Origin: Pilaira anomala
Lineage: Eukaryota; Mucoromycota; Mucoromycetes; Mucorales; Mucoraceae
Direction of reading: 5' to 3'
DNA length: 64,000 bases
NCBI GenBank assembly: GCA_025716855.1
Contig: JAIXMQ010000033.1
Location: forward strand, 62,001-126,000
Shown here: piece by piece, positions 22,027-35,320 of the stretch
Position numbering within the stretch: position 1 is the stretch's first letter
Layout of the letters: every line of letters begins with the position of its first letter
Program-made: the position numbers and the translations under genes
Notes under the pieces: model-generated
The model's input: the letters and a program-made list of their open reading frames with translations, nothing else
The model's database searches: none
What the model was told of the DNA's origin: nothing

Positions 22027-22884
22027 TTAGATAGTAAATCTGTTCTCGCTTGACTTGGCTGCTGTATCACCATGAGGAGTAAATTCGACGGATAAAGTAG
22101 CATTGAGGTTAAGGAATTCCTTCAATTGACGACTATTTTTTTTTTTTTACAAGATTAATTAAATTTACAATTAATCAAAAAATATATATCACTTACCCAA
22201 TGGTCTCAATCTTTTCGTTTCTTTCAGAACTCTTGATCCAAAGAGCAACTCTATAAAATACTTTACGCACAGAAACAACAGCACCGCAAATCTCATCCTC
22301 GTATTGAAATTGCTCACCCAACATGGCAAGAATCTATGATACAAGGTAAGAAAAATTGATAGGAAATAGAAGAGATGTCATATTTACCAAATTAAGCCAG
22401 TAATCGTTAATAGCCTCACCAGTTCTGTTTCTTGGGAATTGGATACTGAACTTACCACCGTTAGCATTAGCAGCATCTTCCCATTCAGGACGGATTCCTT
22501 GCTTAAAAACATGATAGTTGGAACTGATTTCGAGATGGTTTACCTTAACAATATTGTTGTGAACACTATAGATAAAAAACTAAAGTAAGTTATCGGAACA
22601 AGGGTAGACTTGGGTTGAGCATTTATATTTTACCCCCAAAAATCCTCAACTGTATTCACATCAACGATCTTTTTCAAGTTTTGAGACCAAGAAGCGGCAT
22701 TAGCCTTCTTTCCTGGGTTATCGAACCATAAAGTCCAGGTATTTTGAAGGGGATGCTTAACATTATAGCCCTTGGGATCGTGGAAAACTGTTTTAACAGT
22801 GCTGTCGTCATTTTTATTTTCTTCGACAATAGGTTGAGTAGATGTTTCTCCAATATCAACAGGACGTGTTTCTTGTTCAGTCAT
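22027..22884 (-). CDS. mRNA cap-binding translation initiation factor eIF4E
   Basis: Four exons (22634-22884, 22388-22565, 22197-22333, 22027-22132) give 223 residues, the normal family length. An acidic N-terminal tail is followed by HPLQNTWTLWFD, ASWSQNLKKI (cap-stacking Trp), VEDFWG, FKQGIRPEWED (second cap-stacking Trp with the conserved Glu), then WLNLILAMLGEQF and an Arg/Lys-containing end. Role: binds the m7G cap and recruits eIF4G for translation. Introns are 50-70 bp. It is transcribed divergently from eS6 with 359 bp between start codons. Confidence 0.95.
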
Positions 22885-23243
22885 TGTTTACTATAAAATA
22901 AAAGAAAGCAAATAAAAAAATAATAAAAAAAAGGAGGAGGGAGGGGAGAAGGAGGAAGTAACCTTTTTACATTAATAACTTTGCCCTTTTTTTTTCATTT
23001 GATATAATATAAAACAAGTATAGTTGTTTTATTTACCTTTTGTTTGTTATAGCAAGCGACTAGTAAAAGAAAAAATCCTTTCAATTGTTTCTATACACTA
23101 GGTCTTCGTCTTTTTTTCAGCCGGACCGTGACGTTGGATAACCGGATTAATTTGATAGACCGCAAGGAAGAAACAGAAGTAGAATCAATACATCTAAAAG
23201 GTATTTGGGCCCTAAACAATAGAACCCCCTCTCTATCTACGGT
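22885..23243. promoter_or_regulatory. Shared divergent promoter region, eIF4E / eS6
   Basis: The only sequence between two translation-apparatus genes that point away from each other. It holds a G/A-rich block at 22931-22958, and a pyrimidine-rich stretch (CCCCCTCTCTATCTAC at 23226-23241) just before the eS6 start, as expected for a ribosomal-protein leader. No specific factor site is claimed. Confidence 0.45.
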
Positions 23244-24367
23244 ATGAAGGTCCGTAATACCAATTCCAATATCACAATACATTCAACCATTACAAAACAG
23301 ATGGATGAATTTATAGATCAATAATCAATTCAATATTTACCCTATTTTTTTTTACGAAATTATAGTTGAACATTGCCAACCCAGCCACTGGCTGCCAAAA
23401 ATTGATCGAAATCGAAGATGAACGTCGTCTGTAAGTTTCTATAACACCAATTAGAAACCAAAAATAGAAAGTTGTAACAACAATGTATATGGATTTTACT
23501 CGTATCGGACAGAAGTTTTTATTTAAATGCCTCATTTATTTAGATTGGATCAAGTCGTGTCAAAAAAAAAATATATATCCATATACATTGTTGTTACTCA
23601 TCAACCCTAATCAGCTTGAACTAACTCCTGTTTTTAATTAGTCGTGGTTTCTACGATAAGCGTATGGCTCAAGAGGTCTCTGGTGACTCCCTTGGTGGTG
23701 AATTCAAGGGTTACACTTTCCGTATCTCTGGTGGTAACGATAAGCAAGGTTTCCCTATGAAGCAAGGTGTCCTTTTACCTTACCGTGTCAAGCTTTTGAT
23801 GTCTAAGGGTCACTCTTGTTATCGTCCTCGTCGTACTGGTGAGCGTAAGAGAAAGTCTGTCCGTGGTTGTATCGTCGGTTCTGACCTCTCTGTCTTATCT
23901 CTCGTTGTTGTCAAGCAAGGTGAGCAAGACATCCCTGGTCTTACCGATACTACTATCCCCAAGCGTCTCGGTCCCAAGCGTGCTTCCAAGATCAGAAAGT
24001 TCTTCGTATGTAAAAAAAAAAATACTCGTATTATAAAAAATGCATTATCAATTTTTTAACCTTACTTCTATTATAGAACTTGACCAAGGAAGATGATGTC
24101 CGCAAGTATGTCATTCGTCGTGAAGTTCAACCCAAGGTTGAGGGTAAGAAGGCCTACACTAAGGCTCCCAAGATCCAACGTCTTGTTACCCCTCTTACTC
24201 TTCAACGTAAGAGACACAGACAAGCCCTCAAGCGTAGAAGAGCTGAAGCTTCTCGTGAGGCCGAGTCTGAGTACAAGCAATTGCTTGCCAAGCGTGTCAA
24301 GGAGACCAAGGAAAAGAAGATTGAACGTCGTCGTACTTCTTCCATGCAAAAGTCTGCTTCTGCCTAA
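23244..24367 (+). CDS. RPS6: 40S ribosomal protein eS6
   Basis: Four exons (23244-23249, 23366-23430, 23642-24005, 24077-24367) give 241 residues. Core blocks are [71 protein letters not shown] and the basic C-terminus ending [13 protein letters not shown], which carries the regulatory serines phosphorylated by S6/AGC kinases. The first exon is only ATGAAG and rests on the universal MKLN start. Its donor (GTCCGT) is unlike the other donors here, so this exon is the least certain part. Codon use is GC-richer and more biased than in neighbouring genes, as expected for very high expression. Confidence 0.93.
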
Positions 24368-24707
24368 ACAATTTCTAAATGTTAACTTCATTAAAAAGAT
24401 TATAGTTTTTCTCATCCGATAACAATACATATTTTTAAAAAGGGGGAATTATTATAAATTTTTTGTTTTATCAATCATATTAAAATTTTCAAGAAAAAAA
24501 AAAGAGAAAGAGAGAGAGAGAGAGAGAGGTATTCAAATGAATTGAATTATGCTGTTTTTTTTGACAGATCAAAGATCTATTTTTTTTTTTCATGCAGTTA
24601 CTAAAGTTTTCTCCCTACCTACTACATTAGTCAGATTTTGATTGAAAAGCTACTGCTCACCCGCTTCATTTGTGCAACTGTTTAATACTCTTTTATTTAT
24701 TTTATTT
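24368..24707. other. Convergent intergenic region, eS6 and NUP192
   Basis: 3' ends of both genes, with a GA microsatellite at about 24508-24528. No gene was seen. Confidence 0.5.
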
Positions 24708-27700
24708 TTAATAATTTTTAACGCCTTTAAGAACCTATGAGATATGTCAGCAACATGTTTATTTTACAATAACTATCTAATTGAACTTACAAAATCTTTT
24801 GTTTGGCCAATAAATTCCAAGATCATTGTTACATAATCTGACGAGGCGTTTTTATTACGTTCTTCTTTTAATATATTCGCGAGTACGGGTTGTTGTCTTC
24901 TGACCCAACCTTCAGCCTAAATAAATAAATAAAAGTTAATATTTGAGTGTAACAAATATATTTTCGGCTTACTCTCTGAGTGACCGTATCGTTCTCTCCC
25001 CCGAAACTACATAAGATAGCTGCAATTAATTTAAGTGTGGGGATCAACAATCTTTCATAGCGTTCGGTTAATTCCAAAGAGCTATCAACATTTGTAGTGG
25101 CGAAAATATGATCTTGCTGTTGAGCTTTCATGAACTGGCATTGACCCAGCACTTCGAAAATTCGATTACTAAATAAAATTTCGGCACCTTCTGGGTTCAT
25201 AGCTAAACCAAGAAAAACAGACATTTTCGCCTCAAAGATATACAGGGGAAGTAAGGCAGCTAAAAAGGTATTAGGTTAAATAAATATGGTATGGAAAAAG
25301 TATGAATGTATAAGTTTACCATCAGTCTGTTCTACTAAGTTACTTAAAGCAGCATCATCGCTCTTGATCATTTCAATCATACACTGGAGATAGTTTTCTT
25401 GGATCAAATGGTTTTGGACAGCATCACTACCAGCATGAAGAGCTACAGTATTTAATGCATTAAGAGCTATTAAAGCGGGAGTTTTCCAAATTTCGAAACC
25501 ATTGGTGGCATCCTCGCAGATAACAGTCAAGACTTTTGAGTTATGGGATGTGATTTTTTCAACAATATAAGTTTCGAATTGCGTAGAAGTGTCATCTGTA
25601 TCATGTCCGCTCATATATAAAAGGAGACCAGTTATACAAGTATACAAATCACCTCTAACTTCAAATGTAGCCTTTTCTTGAGATATACAATCTAAAATAC
25701 AGCTAAAAATTAACTTGATTTTTTCAATGGGAAGTTGAGAGGCAGGTCTTGCGGCTGTATCCTTTCTTAATCTTGTAATAAGTGTCACAATAACTTCACT
25801 CATACTCTTGCGCATAGTTCCATTATATTCTTTAGTGTTCATCAACTTGGTGAGCAGCATGTTTAATAATTCGTAAAGTAAATGTTCACGATGTTCAAGT
25901 CCGATAAGATCAAAGCATTCGTTAAGTGTAATTTGAATTACATCCTTCCAAGCCTCCAAACAATGAAGTTTACCTTGTGTAATTTCCCTGGTATGATTCT
26001 CTGACATACTCCAGTTAAGAATAGAACCCATTTCTGTTTCTACAGCGTCATTGTCAGGTGTATTAGAGAATTCTGTTTGTTGTCTATTTCTTAAATACGT
26101 GTACATTTCACGAACATCATATATTTCACATCCACGATCATTTTGAATTAAGTATGCGTTCACATCAAATCCGGAAAAGTAAAATAACTCTGTTACTTTT
26201 ATGTTGTTTTTAAGATGATCGACCCAAGTAAATTCTAAGGAGCTCACAAGTTCAAGCATCTTGACAAGAGATTGTTGGAATGAATGCGATGCTGAAAATA
26301 CGTTACTTTCCCTTGAGGTATCCATATCGTCTTCAGCAAGGATACTTTTACGACCATATAATAATTCTAATAATTTATTAGCTTCGTTCGTTTGTCCCAT
26401 AGTAACTGTTGTATGTAATTCTAAAGCAACGCATTGTAAAATCCAAGCTCTTTGATGAAGTTTGGACTTTAATTTGAAGAAATCTGTCTTGATTTGTGTT
26501 CCATCTGCACATATCATATTTCCAGGAAAGTTGGGCGATTCTACGTAAATGTTGTGTTCAATACGCGATGAAATAGCATCAAATTGACGGTAGAAAAAGT
26601 TTTCGCGATTACGCAAATAACGAAGAGTGGAGATAGAAAGTGATTTTTTCGCACATAACCTGTAAATGAGTTCGTAACATTTTTCTGCTAATATAGGATG
26701 TGTATCAATCAAAGGTAATGAAGTTTCTGCATTATCTTCAGTCATAACATCGGTCAAATAAGAATTTCTTTCAACGCCTTGACGCATCATATCTAAAATG
26801 GTATGGAAACAAACCAACATTGATTTATTTGCTTCTGTATCTTGAATTTTGTTTAATGAATGTTTCTTTGATAAGTCATAACCTAATAAGAATTCGGTCA
26901 ATGTAGGTGATATCTTTTGTTTGGCGTTATCCAGTAACAAATCTAATATAGCAAGTCGAACAGATGAGCTAATACGTGGTTGGAAATCACTAGGATAACT
27001 GTATGTGTTTTCTAATGTTTCTTTTGCAAGCCAGAAAGGAATATTGTTTATATCATATTCGTAATCATCACATGTTGTCACTTCAGGAAGATTGATACTT
27101 AATCTCTCGCTAGCACCAAATATAATGGATTCAACAGATGTGCAAGTGCTTAAAATTGTAGTAATACTTGTTCCTAAGCTAGGGATGTTAACCAATGGAG
27201 TAACATAACCAAACGGTCTTGATTCGGCGTCTTTTTTATCTACAGTAAGGTAATTTAAAATCTTGGTACTTAAGAAACAAATTTCTTCTTGATCTTCATA
27301 GTTCACAAGCAAAGCAATACGTTCAATAATTTCAGAGCGAAACAAGAGGAGTTGACCAAGGAAGACGACAGAAGGTAATGGTGCAAAGGTAAATCCGCCT
27401 AGTTCAAATTCAGACGAAGCATTTTTCTTGGAGAATGCCATAATGTAAGGTATAAGCACTTTACAAAAAGTATTGTGTAAAGAGAGTACTCGACGTACAA
27501 TACGTAAAGCACGAACGAGACATTGCTGGTGATACGGCATTTTCTCAACCTCTTCTACCTTTTTTTTCGCACATTCTTCGATCACAGTAAAAATTTCGTC
27601 AACAACACGTCCACCAGAAAGAATACGGATAATCACTTGGAAACCAGGATGAATAAGATATCCCAACATTTCTTTCTCTAATTCTTCATTCGCTATCACC

Positions 27701-30208
27701 ATATGCAAGTTTTCGTTTAACTTTGCCTTGACGTCTTCTCTCTCGAAGGCCTCCAAATCAAATGATTCTATACTGTTTTCCATCACCATAAGACACGATT
27801 CAGTTAATTGCCAACGAGCTTCTGCGTAAGTATATTTTAACTTTGGGAGAGTAACAAATATATCATCTACTACGAATGATATGAATGGAATAGCGCCGGG
27901 ATGGTTGGTGCCTTTACCAAGATTGACTGGTATACTTGAAGCAGGTCGTTTAAATCCATTAACTAAGGCTTCACGTTTACTTTGTGTATGAATAGCAGAA
28001 CCAATTAAACGAATAACAGATAAAGTTTGCGTATAAACACGACTGGTCTTTTCAACTTCAAATTCTTGCATAATGGCAGAAGGTTTATAAACTTGATGTG
28101 ATCTTTCCTTATCAATTTGCACAGTTTTATATTTTGGTATCAACGCATCAGATTTTTCGAGGAATTTCCATACGTTCAAAGAGATCATTGAGCCAATACC
28201 ATCTGTACCTCCGCCCCAACCAGAACAGAAAGCAGCAATAACATCAAATAATGCAGCACGAAGATGAGTAGAATTCGAAAGAACAAGGAAATTACAAAGG
28301 ATATCTTGAGCACGAAGGACGTTTTTGAGCCAAAAGAAAATACGAGCTTCTTTAGAGTATTGCACAGTTTGCTTTAAGATACACAAAAACTTTAAGAGTA
28401 ACTGTTCTTCAATAACAGGAATCGCCGCTTGACGTTCTTCAGATGTATCTTTTAACAGGTTGGCATAAAATTCTAAAGCAGAAAATGGTTTTCCCCAGGA
28501 AAACAAAGGACTAGCTCCAATTTCAGGCTCGACTCCAATCATAAAGAATTTATACATCTGAGAAGCACACTCGTCACCAGTCGAGATACTAGCCAAAAAA
28601 TCAAATGCAGAACAGACTGTTGTAATGACCTTGATACTAACTATCCAACGGGTGAAATTATTAAACCCGTGTTGGTCTCTATCCCAAAATAGAGTACCAG
28701 CATTAACACGATTGCGATAAATACTTGCTATGAACGCAAGGAAATACTCAAGGTCGTGGCATTGTTTCGTAGCTTCTACTGGCAAAGGTGTATTAGTATC
28801 TTCTTCTCTGTATTTCAGTTGTTGTATATAACCAAACTTGACATCAATCATTGTAGTGGCTAGTTTTTCAAGTTCATGAATGACAAATGGTTGAAAATCG
28901 ATACGGATATCAGCATTGAAATTACGATAGTTGAATTTATCAAAAGATGTCGGGTCAGAGTCTTTCATATAATTATATTTGACCATTTTACGTTCTGTAT
29001 CGATCGTTGCATTGGGTTGCTGGAAATATAATAGATAATGATCCATAAATCTAAATACATCGCTTTCAACTGCCATTTCGAGTAATTGTTGAATTTGTAC
29101 ATCATTTCTATTAACAAAGTCATCAGAAATCACTACATTGACACGTACAGGATCAGATAAATATAAAATCCATTGAAGAACGACAACTGCTTTAATCACT
29201 GGTATTTTAGAGCCATGGTTCATGATTCGATTGTGAAAAGCATTGATAAATTGCATTGTAGATGCACTTGGTGTTTTTTCATCAGTTTGATTTTCATGTA
29301 CTAATGTTGCTATCATGGCAGTGATAACATATGACGTTGCAGGGTCAGACAATTCAGCATCTTCTAATAGTTTAAGCATGCTGAGCTTATCGTTTGTTTC
29401 GATACGGAAAAGAGAAGCAATATGATAGAGAATTTGTACAACATATATACGTTCATCACCCAAACGTTCTATACGCAAGTCAGAAATATCTTCTCCAAGC
29501 TTTCCACTTCCAGGTTGTGGTAACTCTCCATTAACAGATCCAGTATTTCGAATGGCGTTGATAGTTTTGCTAAGATATTCTAAAGTTGAAATAATTTTGG
29601 TAACAAAGGTACCATAAGTATTGTTGTCTAATGAAATATTTTGATCCATAAGTTCTCCCATAAACTGATAGCACACTGAACGAACTTCTTCGCTGATAGA
29701 AGCATCTTTTGCTGATTTTAAAACGACATCAAGACACGCTAATAAATAGCCTCTTTCACCATGATAAAGCAAAACAGCGGTGTCAACTGCATTACTTCCC
29801 ACACGAGTAGATTCAGTAGTTCCACGCATTAAAAGAGTTGCAGCAACACATTCGTTAATATTAAGTTGATCAGATAAAAATAAGACTTTTGTAGCAAAAT
29901 CTTTACTGACAGTGTGTAAATTTCTGTTGATATATATTTGGTCTACATTAAAAAAAAACAAAGATTATGGGAAGTTAATTTTAGACAACAACAAAATAAT
30001 AATCAACAATTATACTTGGCTTACTAGAATTAAGTAATTCTCTATGGGAACGGTTTTTAGGTTCACTATCCAATAGGCTTAAAAATCGTTGTTTGTTCAA
30101 TTGAAGTTGTTGTTGCAACTCATTTGCCGCTTGGGCCGAGACTCGGGCCTGGCAAATAACATCGTGTAAAGCACGATTCTCTTCAGTCCAGCTAGGGATA
30201 CTGTACAT
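24708..30208 (-). CDS. NUP192: Scaffold nucleoporin NUP192 / NUP205
   Basis: Five exons (30025-30208, 25320-29942, 24973-25259, 24791-24916, 24708-24734) give 1748 residues, close to yeast Nup192 (1683). It is all-helical throughout, with the N-terminal motif SKDFATKVLFLSDQLNINE followed by the YHGERGYLLACL region typical of the Nup192/205/188 family. Role: large inner-ring adaptor of the nuclear pore complex, binding Nic96/Nup53. The last exon encodes only VLKGVKNY. It is supported by a 56-bp intron with a GTAAGT donor, a CTGAC branch-like site and CATAG acceptor; without splicing the protein would end five residues after the donor. The second exon (4623 bp) is uninterrupted. Confidence 0.92.
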
Positions 30209-30902
30209 TAGGATTATTTCTTTTAACCGTAAGCGTTACTGAAGCCTAAACAAAGACTGATAAATACGCGTAAAGAAAAAAAAAAGGGTATTTCAAATCG
30301 CCACAAAACTCATCAGAAAAAATGTGTACTCGTGACTGTCGAAACTCGTTTTTTTCTCTTTCATGTGTAATAGGTACCTACAGGATTCTCTTTTGACATC
30401 TATTCAGATAAGCAACAACAAAAAAAATTGGATGTGTAATATCTTATCCATCCTCTGTAGTCTTTTAAAGCGGCTTTGGAACACAATACTAATATTCTGG
30501 GCGTAAGGATATCATTTCCTTCAGTAGGAGATTATTTGATACCTGCCTTAACTTTTCAGATTTTCGACCTTGGTTGATCATAAATTTGAAGTCGAGTTAT
30601 TCATTTTTTTGGATAATTTTTTTGAAAGAAATCAATTAGGTTATTTTTTTTTTAAAAAAAAATGCTTTTAGTAAGAATAAAAAAAAAAAACTATGATGAA
30701 CAAGTAGAGAAAGGTTTAGAATCACAATTTCGATATCCTGTTATCTGCCAGTCATGCATTGCTTGCCAGTGGAGTACCACTTTGGAACAAAAAAATTTAA
30801 GGAGACTGTCTGGAATTCATCCGATGTGGAGGAGTATTATACTTTCGTTCAACACAATTAATAAGCCAAGATAAATCTTGAGTCAGAGAGAACAGAGGTA
30901 GA

Positions 30903-32030
30903 TCACATTTTTTGCACAGAATGTACAATTTCATGTACAACATAGCTTTTGTATATGGCGGGAAGAACTGATGTGTCAAAATTAGAAACTTCACTTCTTA
31001 CTATCATGGTTACCCTTGTTACATATGCGGTAGGTCTATCGACCCGTAAAACTTGACAAAACAAGCCAACATGTACATATCCGATCATTTCAAGTCTATC
31101 GAACGTATAAAGGCTATCTAATGCATATTTAAGCGTCTTTGGTACTTTTAGAATCACGGTGCATTGAAAAGGTGTCCATTAAGATGGGTATTTAGAAGGA
31201 ACATATTCTGACCAGTAGAGAGCCTTAAGCCCTGTAGTACCCTCTTTATCGACCAGATTTCTCTATGACATGTTCGATCCATCATTGCCACACACGGATT
31301 CTAGTTAAACATAGACGATAAAGTTAGAACTTTTTGGATATTATGAAAATAAAAAACACGTACGCGGCAATGTAGATAACCTTCATTTAATACTTTTGTT
31401 CCATTATCGCCATCGTACTTGGATCCTGTTTCTGAATCCCCATACTCTCTGGCTGTATCTCTGAACAGCATGTCGTACTTCGATCCCATTTTCTTACGAT
31501 AGACTTCCATGCCATCACAGGCCCTCTCCTTGTTTGCCCTTATTGCTAATGATGAGGATGCCACTTCCCCTTTACACAAAATTATTTTAAAGTTATTAGT
31601 TATGTAATAGAAACTAGTGATTAACTACAACGATGCTTACCGGGAAAATTCAGTATTTAATTGATTAAATACAGTATCATTGAAGTTCCAGAGAGGAGTG
31701 TTGAACCATTCTTCATTATGTGGTATTTACACTAAATCTATTTGCTTCGAATTCTATGAGTAGTTTATAACATGTGTTTCGAATCCAATCATAATCAAAA
31801 TGTAATTTAGGGTTAAAATCTTAATCCTTGCGTATATCACCAGTAGTAGTCTCGTTGAACGGATTCAGAAGCAATCTCTCAAAGGCTGTGCCATTTCTAG
31901 AGTTTGCTTCTTGTTATAATTATTGATTTCATCGAGTTCAGCTTCATCAAACATGTTGTATTTGATCCAATTATTATCACTTAAATCAACAATAAATGAG
32001 TGGGCCTGATGCTTTTAATAATTTTAAAAT
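30903..32030 (-). pseudogene. Relic of a large expanded-family protein
   Basis: Reading the minus strand from about 32030 to 30903, protein-like blocks appear in order but in shifting frames: WIKYNMFDEAELDEIN, FDYDWIRNTCYKLLIEFE, NEEWFNTPLWNF, CKGEVASSSLAIRANKERA, VYRKKMGSKYDMLFRD, then DNGTKVLNEG before an intron-like donor, then LKVPKTLKYALDSLY and RLEMIGYVHVGLFCQVLRVD. Stops interrupt every joined version. The charged block DxGTKVLNEG and its order resemble the relic at 61737-62040. The family seems widespread in mucoromycete genomes, but its function is unknown to me. Confidence 0.6.
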
Positions 32031-32561
32031 TTATAGGAAAGATATGCCATTTTATTTAAATGTGAAGTATGGTAAGCACAAAAAGTAACATAATTATAAG
32101 GAGGCTTGGTGGTACTATATATTATCCCACCTGGTATTAAAGATATTTGTTTTGCAACAGCTGGAAGCTGGTAGTTAATAGCCGGTACTAATATTATATT
32201 TCATAGCTGCTTCCTTATTTTCTAAGCTGTGTAGTGTCACACCACAACAATAGTAAGTTTTTTTAACTCATCTTTTAATTGTAAAAGATATGTATTTAAA
32301 TTTTTATTCGTATCAGCATTACCGGTTCAAGCAACAGGATTACTATGCTTATTGTCTACCATCACATTACTATTATTGGCTTCTTCTTCTTCAAGTTAAC
32401 TATTCGGTTAAATCTTCAACGGTATGTCTTTGCAGATATACATTGTAAGTTTTTGATTCAGTAATAAGAGCTTTCTGCTCTGCTCATAGAGATACTGAGA
32501 TAGGGCAACTGAGCTGAACATTTATACAATAGTTTTAGTAGTCAATAAGTACATGTAAGCG

Positions 32562-34092
32562 TTAAAATGGCAATAAATATGCCTCTAATTTAAGTTTCTT
32601 TGTTTCACGTGCCCAGACGATTAAACTCTTGTTACATCCTTTGGTTTTTAAATCTCTTAAAGTAATTTTATTAATAGCTGACTCGAAAGCCGAGATAGCT
32701 TCTTTCTTGGATTTGATGGCGAAATGTTTACAAAAGTTTAATGCCTTGAATTGGCTGAAAATTTCTTTCAGGTATTTGATTTTTTCAGACATTTTACTGG
32801 GTTAAAAGATTATTTAGATTAAAATATTCTTACATTATGTATATACAAAAAAATGTACCTTGGATCATTACATCGACCAGCAGAGGAAAATTTTTTATCA
32901 TGATCTTGACTTGAGCAGATAATAACCAGTGGCAATTAGCTCTGTCAATTTACCAATTGACTGTATATGATATATATATGTACAACTTTCCGCGAGTCAA
33001 GATATCTCTTCTTGACTTGCTCACAGACTTCGTCTTTCTTTACTGTTGGATTCACCAAAGAAAGCTGTAAACCTTGTAGTACTGCAACTGAAGATGACAG
33101 TAACTATAAGGATTGCGCTTTCGACACCTTTTCTAGGGCTAGGCCTGTTTTCTTCTGTTTTTTTTATACATATGAAAAGCCAATAAATCGATCTTATAAT
33201 AACACACTTGGAATAAAAAATAAGAATATATACCATCTAACTTGGCCTTCCTGACGATTCTCTTTCTTTCTGAAGGAGATTTCTTCCTCAAAACCTCCAC
33301 TTAATCCTCATCTTCTTCATATTGGTGATGGCCACTACCACCAAAACCACCACCACCTTCACCAAGACAACCAACATTACGATTACTACAATTATCCACA
33401 CCACCATTAACATAAAAGCACTTATACAGTCTGCCAATTTAACAGGATGAGCTTCTATAATTCTAAACAAATTGTCATATTCATAAACATTTCTGAAAGA
33501 AATGTGGGGAGGAGGCTCAGAAAACAATTCTCGTAAGAAATCAATGGTTCCTTGTGTTTCTTCTTCCTGCTCTAATGGTTGTAGAATTTTTAAAATGTAA
33601 TAGTTGCTTCTTCCATGTGAAAATTTATTTCTATGGTTCTAATGTTAAAACCTTTTATATTGGCGCATAATAGTAATCTGGCTATTTACACGGTGGCATA
33701 CTTTTGTGTTAATCTTTTTATTCAAGTTTAATAATAAAATAAAACGAATTTCTGCTTTTTTTTTTAAAAAAAAAAGCTATATGAATGCATATACTATTCA
33801 TATATTTTAAATTATGTAGTTATAAGAGAGTTACATTCTTCTAACACGGCTATCAAAAAATATATCAGCACTGTAAACTAATTAGACATTTTAATTAAAC
33901 TTATTTTTTTTTTCGTCCTCAAACGTATTAATTTGTTTCAAGATGTTTACTATGATTTGGGCATATAGTTTTCTTCATCTAATAAATTATTATATGTAAA
34001 TGTACATTCAGTATATTTGTCAGTGTAATTTTTTTTTTTACCAGTTTCTCTTAGAAATTCGATCGCTTCAATGATAGACTTTTCTTCAGACA
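32562..34092 (-). pseudogene. Unidentified gene or gene remains
   Basis: Three exon-like pieces on the minus strand. The first (34092-34042) begins ATG with SEEKSIIEAIEFLRET and ends at a GTAAAA donor. The second (about 33595-33300) has LQPLEQEEETQGTIDFLREL, then PPPHISFRNVYEYDNLF. Its tail is open in two frames, one hydrophobic Val-rich, the other Gly-rich and acidic. The third is a complete 76-residue frame (32792-32562) beginning MSEKIKYLKEIF and containing KGCNKSLIVWARETKKL. I could not splice them into one protein. They may be separate relics. Function unknown. Confidence 0.35.
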
Positions 34093-34896
34093 TAATATTA
34101 ACACAATGAAGGAAGAGAAGTACCTGCTGAAAGTTTCATGTCGATAAGACAAGTCTCTTTCAGAGAAAAGGAACTTGCGAGTGAGCCCCAGTGGCTAACC
34201 ATACGTTGCAACAAACCCATAAGATTTCCCTGTTTTCCAATAGCAGCAGTTAGACGAATGCCTCTTATAAAAGCCCACAACCAGCAGGTTGCTTTACAGA
34301 ACAAAAATTACCAAAACATCGACAGATTTACTAACCACAGACCAGGCTAAGATAGTGTCAATCTTGATATAATTTGAAAAAAGTACATATTGTACTTTTT
34401 ACTTAAAAACAAAATAGTTCATTATTCGAGCTGACAAAAGTAATTGGATGTGTCTTGTCTAAATAAAAAGAATAACTAATATCTGATTTTATAGTCAAAT
34501 ACGTTATTATACATAGTTTCTTGATTTAATCAACGTATGAAAATTAGTTTTTTTTTGATTGACTATAAGAAAAAGGTAAAAAAAAAAAAAAAAATTCTTT
34601 CTATTTAATAAGTATTTTTTTTTTATCGCATGTCTTATGCGCGGTGGAGATAACATAAACAGAAAACCAAATTGAAAAGAAAGAAGAAAAAAAAACAGTT
34701 TATTTTATTAAGATTGACATCAGAAAACATATAATTAATTTGAATTCACATTCTATAAAAGAATCCTGATAATTGTGCCTATTCATCATTTGCCAGTCTT
34801 TATGTACACCTTTTTCTTCTTCTTTTTTTTTATATAAAAACGCTTGAAGTTACACATTTATTTTTGCCTTACATTTATCAATTCAAGCCGTTTTTT

Positions 34897-34899
<3 letters not shown>

Positions 34900-34960
<61 letters not shown>
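34900..34960. repeat. Poly-A run of 61 bases
   Basis: An uninterrupted 61-A run, about 200 bp upstream of a short coding-like fragment. Confidence 0.9.
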
Positions 34961-34963
<3 letters not shown>

Positions 34964-35164
34964 CTATTAAAACTTACAAAAACACGTTCATAAAACCTCA
35001 ACTCTTTCTCTTTCTTAAAAAAATGTTTTTTTTTACATTGGGGTTCGTAAAAGTTGTTATAAGAAGAAAAAAAGAACTACTGAACTCTGTCCTTAAGGCA
35101 TTTTTTAATATCCTTTCACATGATAATAAAAATTAACCACCCAATCAAAAATATATATATATAT

Positions 35165-35320
35165 ATATTGATAAAAACAAAAGGGCCAACTATTTTACTT
35201 AAATACGGCGAGTTTGATGATAAGAGCGAGGGTTATCATGTTGTGGAGTCAGTGAGTAGTATTCCAAATGAGTACTTGAAGCTATATAATTCGAGATTTG
35301 AAAATGATTTGATTGGCTAA
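35165..35320 (+). pseudogene. Short coding-like fragment
   Basis: A frame following an AT dinucleotide tract reads TKGPTILLKYGEFDDKSEGY, then NEYLKLYNSRFENDLIG and a stop. Its composition is protein-like and less AT-rich than the surroundings. There is no Met or upstream exon that would make it a gene. Family not recognised. Confidence 0.3.

Noticed and set aside
34098..34350. Overlapping 68-70 residue frames on both strands
   Set aside because: Both are plausible by composition, neither has splice partners or a recognised motif; possibly one more relic, too weak to list.
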